Shown piece after piece: positions 12,130 to 24,869 of a DNA stretch of 64,000 nucleotides. Source of the DNA: Porites lobata (taxonomy: Eukaryota; Cnidaria; Anthozoa; Scleractinia; Poritidae); contig CALNXK010000033.1 of assembly GCA_942486035.1 (NCBI GenBank), forward strand, positions 1,038,501-1,102,500. Reading direction: 5' to 3'. How positions within the stretch are numbered: the stretch's first letter is position 1; every line of letters starts with the position of its first letter. The position numbers and the translations under genes were made by a program. The notes beneath the pieces are model-generated. The model saw only the letters and a program-made list of their open reading frames with translations. It was not told where the DNA came from and did not search any database.

Positions 12130-15100
12130 CTTTCCGCTTGTTTAAGAAAGGTAAGAGATCAATGAGACACTTATTTGCGATGGGTGCGACGCCTCGGATC
12201 CGACATACATACCGGGACGGAGGATGAGGGCGAGGAAGAACGTTGGCACAGTTTGGTTTTAAAACTGTTTATCATCAATTAATTGAAAGCATCCTCCAGG
12301 AAATCGCACTCGACCAAATAGCTAAGGATAGGCGGACACGTCTAGACGACTTGGCTATTTTTTAATTCTCGTTTCTCTTCTGACCCTGCTCGAATTAAAG
12401 CCAAAAGAATGTGTTACTCGAATGTCGTACTTTTGCTTGTTTTTGGCCATGCAAGTTTCTTTTTCGATGCGACACATTCAAAATTTATAGACTCTAGTCA
12501 TGACATTGACTAAATGAATGATTTTCTGTAATCGGGGACCAGTGTTATACGCACAGGATTCTGGGTTCAAAATTAAATGTCTTGAGTGATCTTACATCTA
12601 CTTACGATAGCTGTATGCATATGACGAGCATCTCATCATTAAGGACAGCTTGCTAGGTCCCGTGCTTCAATATGAACACCGAAATAGGTTGTTATTGACC
12701 AGTTGTTTCGGGAGTCAAACTCTTTACACAATCACAGGAATTAGTTGGAGGAAATGTGAGGAAAAATTTGAAAAGAAATATTGGTCTTCAGCTCACCTCC
12801 GCTGTTTGCCCCTGGATTTTCAAAGATTATAAAAGAAGCTCGGCGAACAGACGATGATTACTGTAGTTAGTTTTGCGCGAACTGTAGGCTGTTCCAAGCT
12901 CCAAGATAGTGGTGAAAAGTCGTTCAGTAAAAAGGTGAAAAAGAAATGCGAAAAACGCGCAAAGGCTTTCCCAAATCGCGCGCGTCTTATTTTCGCTCTG
13001 CTCGTCCCCACTATACTATCTGAGAGCCTGGCACAGGCTACGCGAACTGTGACGTAGCTAGCATCCTCCCACGCAAGCTTATCCCTGGTAGGGCGGAGTA
13101 CTTGAACCTGTGTGTAAGGACGTCTTGCGTGTCACTAAATATGAACCTGACTATTGGCGGGGCGTAGGACGAAACAACCATGTGTTCTTATCAGAATGTG
13201 CGTGGTTAATCAGCGTACTAGTGTGCACTATGCCAAAGAGATGGTCCCCGTAAAACACGCTTTCGTTTTATCGCGATTTGTCGTGAGTAATTGGCCGTAA
13301 TATTTACGATACTCAAATTTTTCTTTCAACACTTAGAAAGGGTTAAAAATACGTCTTGTCTTCTTATATTTCCCAGGACTCACGATCATTCGGTCTCCTT
13401 TAAAGCTGAATTTTGTTTTAAGACCGGAAGTCAACTTCACAAAAATTACTACGGTCGCAATAGAAGCCATAATCCGCCTTTTCCTTTTGTATTTGTATGG
13501 TCGGCAACCTTCAAGGGCCTTCAATGTCTTTTGAAATTTTCGTAGCAGACGAAAATTAACTTTTTCCTGTCATGTTTTCGACAAAAGCCCGCTTGCTCTA
13601 GACTCAACAAATTGGTTGTCCGTCTGGGTTTTGGCGGACGTCTTTCGGTGGACTAGGTAAGGCTCAAAACCTCCACTAGAACCGATGAAGAATATAGCAC
13701 GAGACTGCTTCTACATTCTAGTCGGCCTAAAAACGTTAAAAAGACAACAAAGGGACAGCCAATGTAAGCAAGGCTCTCATAATACAAGTATTCGCATTAC
13801 ACAGATCGTGAATGGAGTTTTGTGACTTTTGAAGGAAAACAACTGTTCCGTATTAAACGTCGCTATATATAACATGCACTGGAATATACTAGGCACATCC
13901 ATTCGCATTTCTACTTATACTGTACTACATCTTTCCTAGAAAAAGTGTCTATTCGGCCTTATAAATCAGTTCGTGCCTTTTGTAAAACTGAAAGTCACAG
14001 CTAGACAGTCGGTGGATTGAACTCGGCTTTTTTTTTCTATGCCGAAAACCACAATGTTCAATCAGTACCGCTTTTGGTCAGAGACGGTAATTTTTCGATA
14101 GAACATGGAGAAAACAGTTGCGGTTAAACACCATATTTCTTAGTTCATACAATTTTACTGAGTATTTGGTGTCAATTGATTTTTTGTTTATTAGGTCAGA
14201 ATATTTTTAATTATAGGTCCGTATCACTCTAACATGTGTAATGAGAAATAACTAAAGGTAAAGCCACCTATACTAAACCGTTTTGTTGTTTCTAGATCTG
14301 TTGTTATTCTTGTTGTTTCTTTGCTAGGAACGGTACAAAAAATAGGTTATAATAAATACCCTTTCATCCGTAAAAAAATAATTATTATGATAAATAAATA
14401 AATACCCCAACTGTTCGAACGTGTTTGTTTTTAAATGACTAAGATCCGAGCAAACACATTGTTTAGATTTTTTCAGAAAGCCCGAAGCGGAAAGCGGAAG
14501 GGCCGCAGTAACAACACAAAGGTGAACGACGGAAAGATTTCTTCACGTAGGGCGAAATCGAGATCTGTTCAATTTAAGTTTCACTTAAGACAACGGGCCT
14601 ATGTTGCCTTAGCTTGCACTCAGTAAAATGTTTTCTTATAGCCAATTCATTCAAGATATCGGCATAATTGAACGCTCCGTCTACTACGTCATCTGGTTTT
14701 GTTATAGAAGAGAGCAGTCTAATGGGATTACTCAACAAAGAAGCTTTAGCTAAATTGGCTGTCAAGAGACTTAGAGCTATTGTGCCCGCTCTTCGTAAGT
14801 ATGTGCCGCTTTCTTGGCGCGCTTGAATAGCTCGTTCGGAATATTTCATGAGAAGTCATTCAGGCTGACATCGCAGGTAAGGGAAACATTTTTTAAGGAA
14901 TTCAATTTAGAAAGGACATCAATAGTTAATTTAGTATTGTTTAAAACTTGTCGTGACATTGTTGTCGATGGCAAAAACTTACACGCTTTTATTAAGAGGT
15001 TTTGTAAAGTTATGTAAACTTAACTCCGCTGTAGGGCAAATATTTAGGGGATGTTAGAGGACCGGTGATATGAGCATACATCAAATTGAAAGAAAACATT

Positions 15101-18100
15101 GCCAACACAAACTTGACTGATTTTCACTCAAAACGATGAGAGCCAATTACAGTAAGAGTAGCGCACCTTTCGATCGGAACATTCAGTTAAACTATTTACG
15201 CTGTTGATTAGTATGATCAGTGGCGAGTCGAGTGTCCTACATAAACTGGGGTAACATGTATTTTCGCAGTTCGTATTGCAAAAGCTTCTAGGTGTGCTGC
15301 GTTTATATAAAAAGTTCGAAAAGTAACGATAAATGGTAAAGAGGCTTTCTTGTTGTGCTTTTTCGTGCACTAATCATCGTCATTCAGTTCAATGTATAAC
15401 TTTGTTTTTATACGAACCAGGCCGGAGTATGTATGCATCAGCCCTGTGCCGGTTTTCTTCATTACACTTTGTATTTGAGTTTTCATCGACGTTTATCAAG
15501 GCCTTATCGTCTGTAAATCAGATTAAAGATCAATGCAAAAGGCTAAAACAGGCTAAGATGTTATAAAGAGTGCTACAGATATATGCAAAAACAATTAAGT
15601 AGAGTAGAGTTCTGGAATTTCCCTTGGGAGGAAGTAGTCTTTGGAATAGTTTACAGTAAAACTTTGTGTAGTTTTTCCCACATGTGCTTGATATTTAGGA
15701 TGAATTGATCGAGAGGCTAAAATTCTTTCACAGAGACAAGGAGACTTCTCCATAGTTCTTAAGCACAAAGTATTTTGTTTTACACAAAAGTACAATAAAG
15801 TACGTACAGTTCTTTATAATTAATTCAGTGTTGTTCTATTGTTCAGGAGAGGACACACAAATTTGTTTTCGTAAGGAAACGGGGCATCTTGTCTTAAAAG
15901 TGTTTATTATAGATTAAATTAATCAAAAAAGCTAAATTAAGAACAGGTAGGAAAGCTCTGCAATTTTAATACGAATAATCATTTTGTTTTCTTTTGCTAT
16001 ATTCATAAATTGTACAAAAAGGTACAATTTCTGTTGTTGGCTTGTTTCCTCGCTGCTCACATTGTCTTTTAACAACTGTCAACGAACTGTTAACGTAGTT
16101 GTTCTCGTGTAACCTTATATTTCAAAGTCTCAAGAATTGACCTATAAGGTCTAATAAACAAGTTTGAATGGCACGGTTAAAAAAATTAAAGGCCTCATTA
16201 TAGAAATTATTCAAATGCGTACTTTCGAGAGTAAATTCGGTTAGGAAATAGCGAAGAACGTGGACACACGCTGAGGAAAAGATTAAAATATAATAAGCTT
16301 TTAGTTTGTATCAGATTCCGCATATTATCCTTTTCCTTCGCACTCAATTACGTAAGGTCTAATAAACTGTCTGAAACTATGGAATTCAAGGAGCGTTGCT
16401 AGCAGCTCTTACTTGCAATTTTTGCGCTTTTTTGAGTAGGGTAAAATTTCGTTTCATTAGTCACTTAACATTGTTATAAATTAAATACTACGCTGTTAGA
16501 AAACTGTATACTGATTAAAAACAAGAGTGAGATTAGAGAAACAATAAGAGCCATCGACATGTTTTCCGGTTATGTTGAAAGCCAAACGCATCTGTAACTA
16601 CCCTACGTTCGACACAAAACATCTGAACAGTTTTCCTTTTGAAAGAAGTAAAAAAAGCCCAAAGGATATTGTCCGAAATTGTGGGTTGCATATATGGATC
16701 ATGACACTGATTTCATATCATGTCTGAGCTGATTAGAATGAAGTCCTTTGATCAAGGGGTCGAAACTACCATGCAAACAAATATAAAATTAGTGATGGAA
16801 CGTAAAAGATATCATGAAATTGAACATTTTTTTCGCAATCCCAGAAACCGCAAATTAGTTAATTATTTTCAATGGGATTTAACTTTTGTAATTAAGAAGG
16901 AAAGATAATACTACAGTCTACGTACGAATCTAAAACTGATTTTTTTTAACGTGTTGTTCGTATATTCTAGATTTCATGTTTCGTAAGTGATGACTGGTTG
17001 ATCTCAAATTCGCTGTAAACAAAGAAACTCTCAAGAAAAGAAGCTGGAAAACGACGTGGACTTTATTGCCAAGAACTACGTAAGTCTGTTTAAGAATAAT
17101 ACACCGAGAGCACTTTCTAACTTACAGAGTACAAGGGTTGAGTAAAGTGAAAACTCAAAAGTGAATCACACCTACGGAAGTCATGAAAGTCTCTTTGCTT
17201 ATAATAAGTCAAGTATCGATGACTCGGTGTTGTTTTTTAGGTTTGGGTCGAGCGATTGTAGCGGTTTGAAAATAGTGTACTGTAGATATATGAGGAGGTT
17301 CAAAAAAACGGGCAGTCCCAGCGATTCCCTGTACTATTTTCTTATAAGCCGGCCATATACTAAAGTATTTTCTATTCGTCGGTGTCTTGATTACTTTTAT
17401 TAAAAAATAACACAGATCAAACTAACGCCAAACTTCATGATCCTGCTGACCTCATTGGTTTGCTGCTGTGGTTTTGCCATTATAAGTGTTTTTAGACAAC
17501 ACAATAGGCTTGATTGATTGTTTTCGACGGAGAATCGTGAACGTTTGGAAACAAAGACGACCCTCATGGGTGGCAAATTGATTTTGTATATATTTCCCAA
17601 AAGTTTTACCCTGTGCCCGTCTTTCAAACGCCCAAAGAGCTGACCATTTAACTTGGTCTAGTTGTGCAACAACGATCTGTTTTTTGCCGATTTATACAAA
17701 AAGGCAGAACAGCCTATGTGTAGAACACAAAAAAGTATTCAAGACATAAGCCATTTCGGCTCAGGATTTCATTCAAATTGACTTAAATCTATCAAGGTTT
17801 AATTTTTCTGCGTATTAGTAAATAAACCGGATCTTAAGCCATTCGATAGCCAATTTGGTTACATTACAGATTCCTTGAAATTTATTATTACGTTATTTCT
17901 AGCGCTTTAAAGCCCACATTTTCACACATTAGAACGTCCGTACCCTCCCGTATCCTTCTTCCGGGGTGTTGCTCTTGGAAACAAGTGAAAACTGAAAGAT
18001 CACCAATTTTTTTGTTGTTGTTTACAAATGATCGCAACGCAACGTGTCACTTCAAACAAGAAGGTGTTTCAGTTTTGTTAATAGTGTTTTCAAACTATTA

Positions 18101-19235
18101 CTGTGGCAATTACCATTCTTAACAACGGCTGACACGGAAATGTTTTTGATGATGAAGATGAAATGGGATCGGTAGAATAATTAACTGAGATGCGACGTTT
18201 GGCCGAAAAAGTACAGCCACTCATTGTCTCCCCTCGCTCTCTTAGGAAAAAGGAACTCCAGGCTAATTGGATCCCCGAGAAGCGATCATAAGATGAGAAA
18301 ACAGCAATTCACAAATCGCCAAAAATGTTGTAGATGTTACTCGTATACTGTGGTAGGAAAAAGGAAATTGAGCTCAAAGGCAATTAGGAATAAAAAACTG
18401 CACGTTTATGCACCCACAAATTAAACTTTACGCACTGCCCACACAGGGTGCGTAAGCAAAGGAAATTGCTTTTCTTTTGGGTAAACAAACTTTAGCAGGA
18501 AACACTTCAAAAATAATGTGTTCGGTCAAAGAAAAGGACACTGAGACATTCCCTCACGAGTTAACGCATATTTTTCAGCGGCTTTGAGGTTTTCATTTCT
18601 TTCCGCCTTCTTTTCAACTGTTATTTTATTGCTTTGCTTTATTAAAAAGGAATTCTGCTTGATACCATCATCTTCCCTATCTGCCTTTTTTTTCTCTTGA
18701 TGATCCTTTTTTTTTCTCTCAACCTTCATGTTTGATTCAGAACAGTGTCAGTAATATAAAGAGAAATTTAACATTGGTCACTGTTAAGAGGTTACAGGTT
18801 AAAGGGGGAATAATTATTTTTGCGGTTGTATTTCTTGAATACTCAATAGTTTCTTTCCCGATGACTGCCTTATTTTTCTTAATTTCCTGTTTATTGAGTC
18901 GGTCGAGATTTTTGCCGCTTATGAGTTTAGTCTTCTTCGCAACCGTTCTCTGTGCCTTCGATTCCCGGAATGCCTCTCCTCACAAACATGTGTGCATCTG
19001 ATCAAGTTGTCTGATGCTAATATAGAGCCGATATACCTCACCTGAGCAATAGTAACTTCAAAGTACATTCATATTACTTTTATATCTTCTATCACGAGCG
19101 ACCCATTGCAGTTTTGATAAATCATCACCTTGACTCTTTTGGCCAACAGTTCAAATACCACCCAAGTCTTGAAGTTAGCCTTGAAAGATTGGCAAGTCAA
19201 TGAAGAAAGCAAATTCAGTAATCTTTCAGTGTAGG
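12130..19235. other. Long stretch without an identifiable gene
   Basis: Only short open frames with no recognisable family. It contains the MITE at 12885-13040. Weak splice-like sites occur (for example a pyrimidine tract and CAG before 14477), but I could not build an exon chain. It is probably intergenic or intronic sequence. Confidence 0.45.
12885..13040. mobile_element. MITE, 156 bp
   Basis: The end taggctgttccaagctccaa, continuing gatagt, is mirrored by actatctgagagcctggcac, continuing aggcta (about 20 of 26 positions). Interior has CG-rich aaacgcgc and cgcgcgcg words. Open frames on both strands across it are fortuitous. Confidence 0.75.
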
Positions 19236-19244
19236 AACGGATAT

Positions 19245-19435
19245 GTAATGGTATATTTATTTAGGTGGTACAGCCTTTGGATAAGGTGGGGTGGGGGGGG
19301 GGAAGAGGTCATCCAGACCCTGAGATAGGGGGGGTGATTTATAAAAAAGATTTTTTTGGCCCTTCGGGCCTCAGTTTGGTCTAAAATAAGTGAGGGGCGG
19401 CCCCCCCCGGACCCCTCCCCTTGATCCGCCACTGT
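19245..19435. repeat. G/C-run-rich element remnant
   Basis: Runs of G (19287-19301, 19328-19334) and C (19401-19408) flank a short self-complementary ggcccttcgggcc. The end ccccttgatccgccactg resembles termini of MITEs with ggcggatc ends, but a matching left end is not clear. Confidence 0.4.
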
Positions 19436-19586
19436 GGTAGACACTTCCCTCCGGGTGGTACTCCCGGGATATGCTCGTCTGTCTCGTCAGTAAGGGATGA
19501 AAACTGCAGATTCCTGGGGCTTGACTGCCCCCCCTTTCCGTGGGAAACACCCAACGTGGGATACATCACCCGGAGGGCACTACCTC
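19436..19586. mobile_element. MITE-like inverted-repeat element, about 150 bp
   Basis: Left block ggtagacacttccctccggg and right block tcacccggagggcactacct are inverted. Inner words cgtgggaaacaccc and aacgtgggatacatc follow. No coding capacity; open frames on both strands are shadows. Confidence 0.55.
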
Positions 19587-19607
19587 AAATAGCGTTCTGT
19601 TAGTCTC

Positions 19608-19663
19608 TAGCCTGCGTAGCAAACGTTCTCAATCGAGGTACAAACGCTTGCTACGCTGGCTAG
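19608..19663. repeat. Short hairpin element
   Basis: tagcctgcgtagcaaacg and cgcttgctacgctggcta are inverted repeats (16 of 18) around a 20-base loop. It looks like the paired ends of a larger transposon family left as a minimal hairpin. Confidence 0.65.
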
Positions 19664-19699
19664 CCAGTCTCACTTTCCAGTGACATTCTGTGCTCATAC

Positions 19700-22600
19700 C
19701 AACAGTAAATTAAAGTTAGGTCTTGTCGGAAATGCAGCACAGGTCTATGTAGCGATAAATATCATGCCCCCATTTGGGAGCTAAGATAGTTCTTCTTGGT
19801 TTGACGGAAGTGTCTGCAATTTACAATTTAAGTGTATGAATTCAGGCCCGTTTCAAACATACAAGATACTAGACATGGTAAAGTGTAGGAGTGGGCACTC
19901 TTTTGTTTTGTTTTGTTTTGTTTTTCAGTTTCGTGGAGGTCGAATAATCAGGAATGCACTCTTTAAAAGTTATTTAACTGTCTTGTCATTTTTTGACATA
20001 ATTACGTAGAATTGGGAAGGCCTTTTAACGTGATAAATTCGTGCTATTTTTAAACAGCTTCAGTATTAGTCTAGTCAGAACTCTAGGTAGCAACGATTTT
20101 TAGACGGCTCAAGTCACTTTTGTCGTTTCAATTTCCCCTTCTGTTTCAAGGGCAAACGCTTGTTTTTGAATTGAATGATATCAAGCGGCCCCTTTTATTC
20201 CTTGAGAAGAAAAACAACCCATTCACCGCTGATTTTATCTTATTTTTCTCGAGGAAAAGCCCCTTTATCTTAGACTTTGCAGGGTAACCACGATGTCAAC
20301 AAAGTGAGTTTTTTTTCTTTTTTACAGTGGTTGCCTTTCCATTAAAATTTCCTCCAAAAGAATGGAAAATCTTTAAATACTTCGCGGAATCGTAGAACAG
20401 GATCGACGGAGATCCCCTTTATCTTAGATTTTGCTGGTGCACACGATATTCCATTTCGTATGGTAACTGTGTTCCTTGCTACTTGAAGAAACTGGCCTGT
20501 ATGATGCGATTTGTTTGATGACGTGCTTCAATTCGAATCAGCAAATTTTTCGTCAAGAAAATTGAAACTCTTGCTTCGCATATTCGCAGAACAGGGCGTC
20601 TTTAAAAGGGACCGGAGGATAAGAAGGTCGTTATCCTCTCCTGAAGTGAATAATTCTTTTCAGCGATGGTTTAGTCACTTTGGGTGATATTACTTTGCGT
20701 GTTTTCAGACGAAACAGAATGACGTCAGTGTGCGCAGTTGTTCTGGTAATTTTAATGTGTAAACCGTAAAAAAATGTCGGTTATCCGCAAGAACTAATAA
20801 AACAGACCGCTATCACCCCGCACCAAGACGGTTTTCTTTGTAATAAACCAGTCGCACCGGACATGAGAGAAAAAGAAACTTCGATCTGACGTCAAAAGAC
20901 ATTATCGTGTGTTGCCATGGAAATGGCATGGCACTCTGTTGTACGTGGAATTTTTCAAGTAGCCAAACTTTAGCGTTAATATTCTGGGCTGGTGATCTAT
21001 CTAGTGCGATCTTTATCTGACCCAATTACTGTTCCAATTAGTAGGGGTTGTGCAATTGACAATTAACTGTAAGGAACACGCTCTTTGCTCGGCAGACTCA
21101 AGTTATAGCCGAGGACAATGTATGTTTCGTGCGTTAAGAAATCGTGCGCGCGCGCTGTTTGAGATAAAATCGAGGCTGTCATGTGTCCACGCCCCTTGTG
21201 CATAATTATGAGTTATTTTAAAGTTGAGTGGGACAGTACAAACAGAGGTGTGCAAAGATAAACAAATATATAGGACAATGGGACATAAGCCATAGGACTG
21301 AGATAACGCAGAACGAAGCATTGAATTGCATTTTTATCTTATTGAACTTGACGCTTCAAGAGTACAGTAACGGCTGGCTAAACGAATAGTCGAAAGAGAG
21401 AGGCTGGAAATTTTTGAAGAGACAAGGACATTGCAAAAGGTGGGCTTTTGTAGGCAAGGCGTAAGTTAAACAAGTCTATTTACATGTTATGTTTTGCAGA
21501 CTTGCTTTGAGGTTTGTTTTGTAACATAAACTGTTGCAAGGTCGTACGCGGTGGTTATTGAAGGTCTTGGATCTTTGTGTCTCCTAAAATACCTGTTGTT
21601 TGTTTAGGTAGCTGTTAGATACCTGCAACTTACTTAGGTAGCTGTTAGATCTCGGCTACGCCTGTAAATTGTATCGCGAACTGTTAACAGCATTTGCTTT
21701 GCAAATCGAGTGTTAAATTGGCAAATTCCTTGGATAATAACGGTTTAGCGAGCTAAATACTTGGGTCAACAAACCATTGTACAATTTCTGGTGAAACAAA
21801 TCCTATTGTGAAAGAAATTTAATTACGAACATCTACGCGACTCTTGCATAGCATATGAAAGGAGTGTTCTAGTTTTATCCTGGGTATCTTATATTCGTTC
21901 GCTTGCGGAATTTCTAAACTTAGCTACAATGTGCTTTGGTCGCCTCTGTGTCGCCCGGAAGCAGATGTGAAGCAGAGGTTTGGAATCATTTAGCGGTTTA
22001 GCACCAACTTTAAAACTTGTCAAGATTATAAGTTGACAGTTATTAGAGGTCCATAATGTCAGCACTGATAATATTTTTTCATCTCGAGAAAATCCGATTA
22101 TTCAATGACTCACGAATCCGAGCGTGGCTGAACTGTTTGGAAAAAAGATTTGCTGTACCTTTTTAACAACTGAAATGCATATAGCACCTTTGTCCCGTTC
22201 GTGCCTTAAATTAAACAAGGCAAAGAAAAAGAAAAAAGCTAAGGTTAGCTGTGTCTGTTTTCCCTTCAGGAATTTGAAAGGATCAAACTTTTAACGAAGG
22301 AAGTTTTTTTTTTAATTTCAGCTTTTTTTGCATACATTTTACAGTTCTCTAAAATGATTTGGTAGTTGCTTGTCTAAAACGATCACCCACTTTCTGCATT
22401 TTCCCTGTAGCCTTTCAAATCCTGTTAATACCTGTTATTACTTAGTCAAAATATTTCTTTGTTTCTGATTGGCTAAATGCCCCCTGTTTTCGAATTCGCC
22501 ATGACCGCTGAATAAAAAAACCGAAGATGCAAGTCTAAAGGCTTAGCCTCCATCTGAAGGGAGAAAACTAACTAAATTCTCACACATTCCAGCAAGAGGA

Positions 22601-23120
22601 AGGGTTGTTTACAGCTCAGTTTACGAGGAACGGAGGGCTAAAATCAAAACGTTGGATACGTTTGGAAGAGGCCTTTGTATTAAGTTGTGGCATAAAACAA
22701 AAAACTGCATTTTTTTTTCAAAACCAGCTAGCGTTCAACAAATTTAGAAGATGTTTGCTGTTAATTTACGATTTTTCTCACGATTGACGTCAATCGTAAT
22801 GTTATCAACTGGAAAAGGGACGGAAGCAAACACGTCACGCAAGAAGCGGCGTGGCGGCTTAGCCTGTTTTGGCAAATGGCGTTATACGTAGATTTTACTC
22901 GTTATACGAAGACAAAACAGTCGAACTACTTTCTCAAAAACATCCCAAGAATAAACAAAAATACCACTGTAATCGAAAGAAGACATTGGCTATGAGAAGA
23001 ATATCTGTTAGAATAAGCAGATCTCTCATCTTTTGTACAACAGCAAATGCAAAGGGGACATTTTGGAGAATATGCACTTTGATATCAGATCTTGCGTGAA
23101 CGGGTATACAGACAGCTGCA
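19700..23120. other. No gene seen
   Basis: AT-rich sequence containing a (ttttg)n run at 19900-19925, a directly repeated taggtagctgttagat (near 21606 and 21635) and a small hairpin near 20616-20641. No convincing exon. Confidence 0.45.
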
Positions 23121-23123
23121 TGT

Positions 23124-23166
23124 AGGGTGTGTGTGGTGGTGGGGGGGTGGTGGGGTTGTTTGGGGG
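23124..23166 (+). repeat. G/T-rich low-complexity tract
   Basis: Four or more G-runs separated by single or double T bases (ggtggtgggggggtggtgggg and neighbours) give potential for a G-quadruplex on the + strand. Confidence 0.6.
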
Positions 23167-23168
23167 TA

Positions 23169-23348
23169 GCAAAATTTCTGGATCTCAACAGCAAACGTAG
23201 CCCTGCAAGTATGGCAGAAAAAAAAAACGAAAATACTTGACATGTATGACTTTCCTGTGCAGGATTGCACTCAGGAACAAAACAGTACCCCATACGTTTC
23301 TTCCGGCCGTCTTTGTCAAGGCAGATTGTTGAGATCCAGAAATTTTGC
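23169..23348. mobile_element. MITE, 180 bp
   Basis: gcaaaatttctggatctcaa at the left end is mirrored by ttgagatccagaaattttgc at the right end, a 20-base perfect match. The minus-strand open frame over it (23185-23598 and overlapping frames) includes Cys/His pairs. It is most likely an element-derived shadow. Confidence 0.85.
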
Positions 23349-24547
23349 CACCATGGCAATGTGACGTCACAATTATTCTCTCTGTACGCACCCTGTTGGG
23401 CAATGTACCCCCACAGCTGTAGAGGCTGTATTGGCAGGCTAACTCGCAAGCTGGCAAAAAGGTTGTAAAATCAAAGAGTCTCTTAACCCTGCGTGACCCG
23501 TGACAAGAGGAAATAGGACATATTATGAACGGATATATCTTTATTATAATTTTAACGGCTATTCCAAGTGGGTTCTTGAACAGGTTACCGAAGCGCACGA
23601 TTTATAAAAGCGCGCAAAGTAGCACCGCTGTAGATCTAAGGACAGAGCCATGTGTTACCTTTTTCGCTTCAGTTGTGCGACAAAAACCAGCAAATTCTGA
23701 ACGCCGGAATTATCTAAATGTCGGTGTGGTCTAAAACGCTAAGACGCAATAAACGCGGCGCACTTTGGCGGTAGTTTTTTTCGGCGAAAACAATCGCTTT
23801 GTTTCCGTGTCGGAAATCTTCAGTAACTTGTAGAATGTGCGTAGTGTCATGTACTTCAACTCCACAGTCTCTCTCTTTTAAAAGTGATTGGGGAGCAATT
23901 ATGCGACATGCCCGAAGTCCAATTCGGTGTCTTCGCCCAATCGGTACACGTGTTACCTTCTTCTATCGGAGGCATATATTTTCTTTGTCGGTTTTTCTAG
24001 TTAGACAACTACGTCCACAGTCTATTCAATTTAGACGGGTTCTTGTTGTTCTCTATCCAATTTTTTCTCTTGTACCCTCTTTGTTTACTCTTCATATTTT
24101 ATCAAAATATTTTTATCGCGAAACCGCATTATTATTGCTGAACATTCATTTCCATCGAAAGCATCACTCATGTATCAATATTTTCGTTGTTATGGATAAT
24201 TGTCTTATCGCTAGGAAAATATTTACTAACAATTTTCCATTCTCAACTTAAGCAAACAGCTGTTGTCTTTAAGTTGACTCACTTCCATTTACCAGCCTCT
24301 CCATATGCGCCGTAAAAAAGGCTATGGCAAGAAAAGTTTCTTGCGTGTCGGTTAAATTTGTTTTCACGGATTAGTCAGTGAGGTAGCCTAGCCAGTACAA
24401 CTGCATAACAAACATTGTTTGGAATTTGTAATTTTCTGTTTCACTTCTGAGATGTCGGGGGTTTTGTTCTCGTTAAAATACGGTTAGCTGTCATTTAAAG
24501 TGGCTCTTTGCGGCAAAGTTTTTACTCTTCACAAACAAAGAGATTGT
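23349..24547. other. No gene seen
   Basis: Contains a 150-codon open frame on the + strand (23799-24251) with no ATG at its start position, no motif and a hydrophobic, Arg/Ser-rich composition. I do not call it. Confidence 0.4.
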
Positions 24548-24860
24548 AACGTTTGAGTCTGTGGACGGCATTCTAAAGTGTGAGCATTCATGTGGAAGCT
24601 ACTGAGCAGTACCTTCCTGAGATACTGTTTATTTTGCTGTACAAGGTGGAATCCTATGGTGTGACCATTCAAACGAAAGCTAGTGAGTAGCACTTCACTG
24701 TGTTGCTCTTTATGTTGCTGTACAAGGAGGTTATAACTTTGAGTCTGTGGATGAAATCCTATGGTGTTACCATTCATGTGGAGCTACCGAGCACAGAGTG
24801 TGTTCCTACGGTTACTGTTTATACGCATTGCAAGATGGCTCTACCTTTCGAGCCAGTAGA
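24548..24860 (-). repeat. 106-bp-family repeat, reverse orientation (about 3 diverged copies)
   Basis: On the reverse strand, repeated 'gagtctgtgga', 'cctatggtgtgaccattca' and 'tgctgtacaagg' blocks match the complement of the unit at 1150-1665. Anchors sit at 24581, 24662 and 24767; the second spacing is 105, the first 81, because a block was lost. The most downstream copy is decayed. The open frames here are fortuitous. Confidence 0.85.
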
Positions 24861-24869
24861 TGCAGTCCT

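Noticed and set aside
14435..14522. ATG frame ending at a GTG donor-like site, considered as another KIF26 first exon
   Set aside because: The donor is weak, an acceptor-like CAG lies inside the frame, and the position is far upstream with no supporting context.
22934..23598. Overlapping 171- and 137-codon minus-strand frames with Cys/His pairs, considered as a THAP-like or zinc-finger gene
   Set aside because: They run across a MITE with 20-base perfect ends and a G/T-rich tract. The Cys spacing does not complete a recognised zinc-binding domain.
23799..24251. 150-codon + strand open frame
   Set aside because: No ATG at the start position, no recognisable motif, and biased hydrophobic/Arg-Ser composition. 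The length is within chance for this much sequence.
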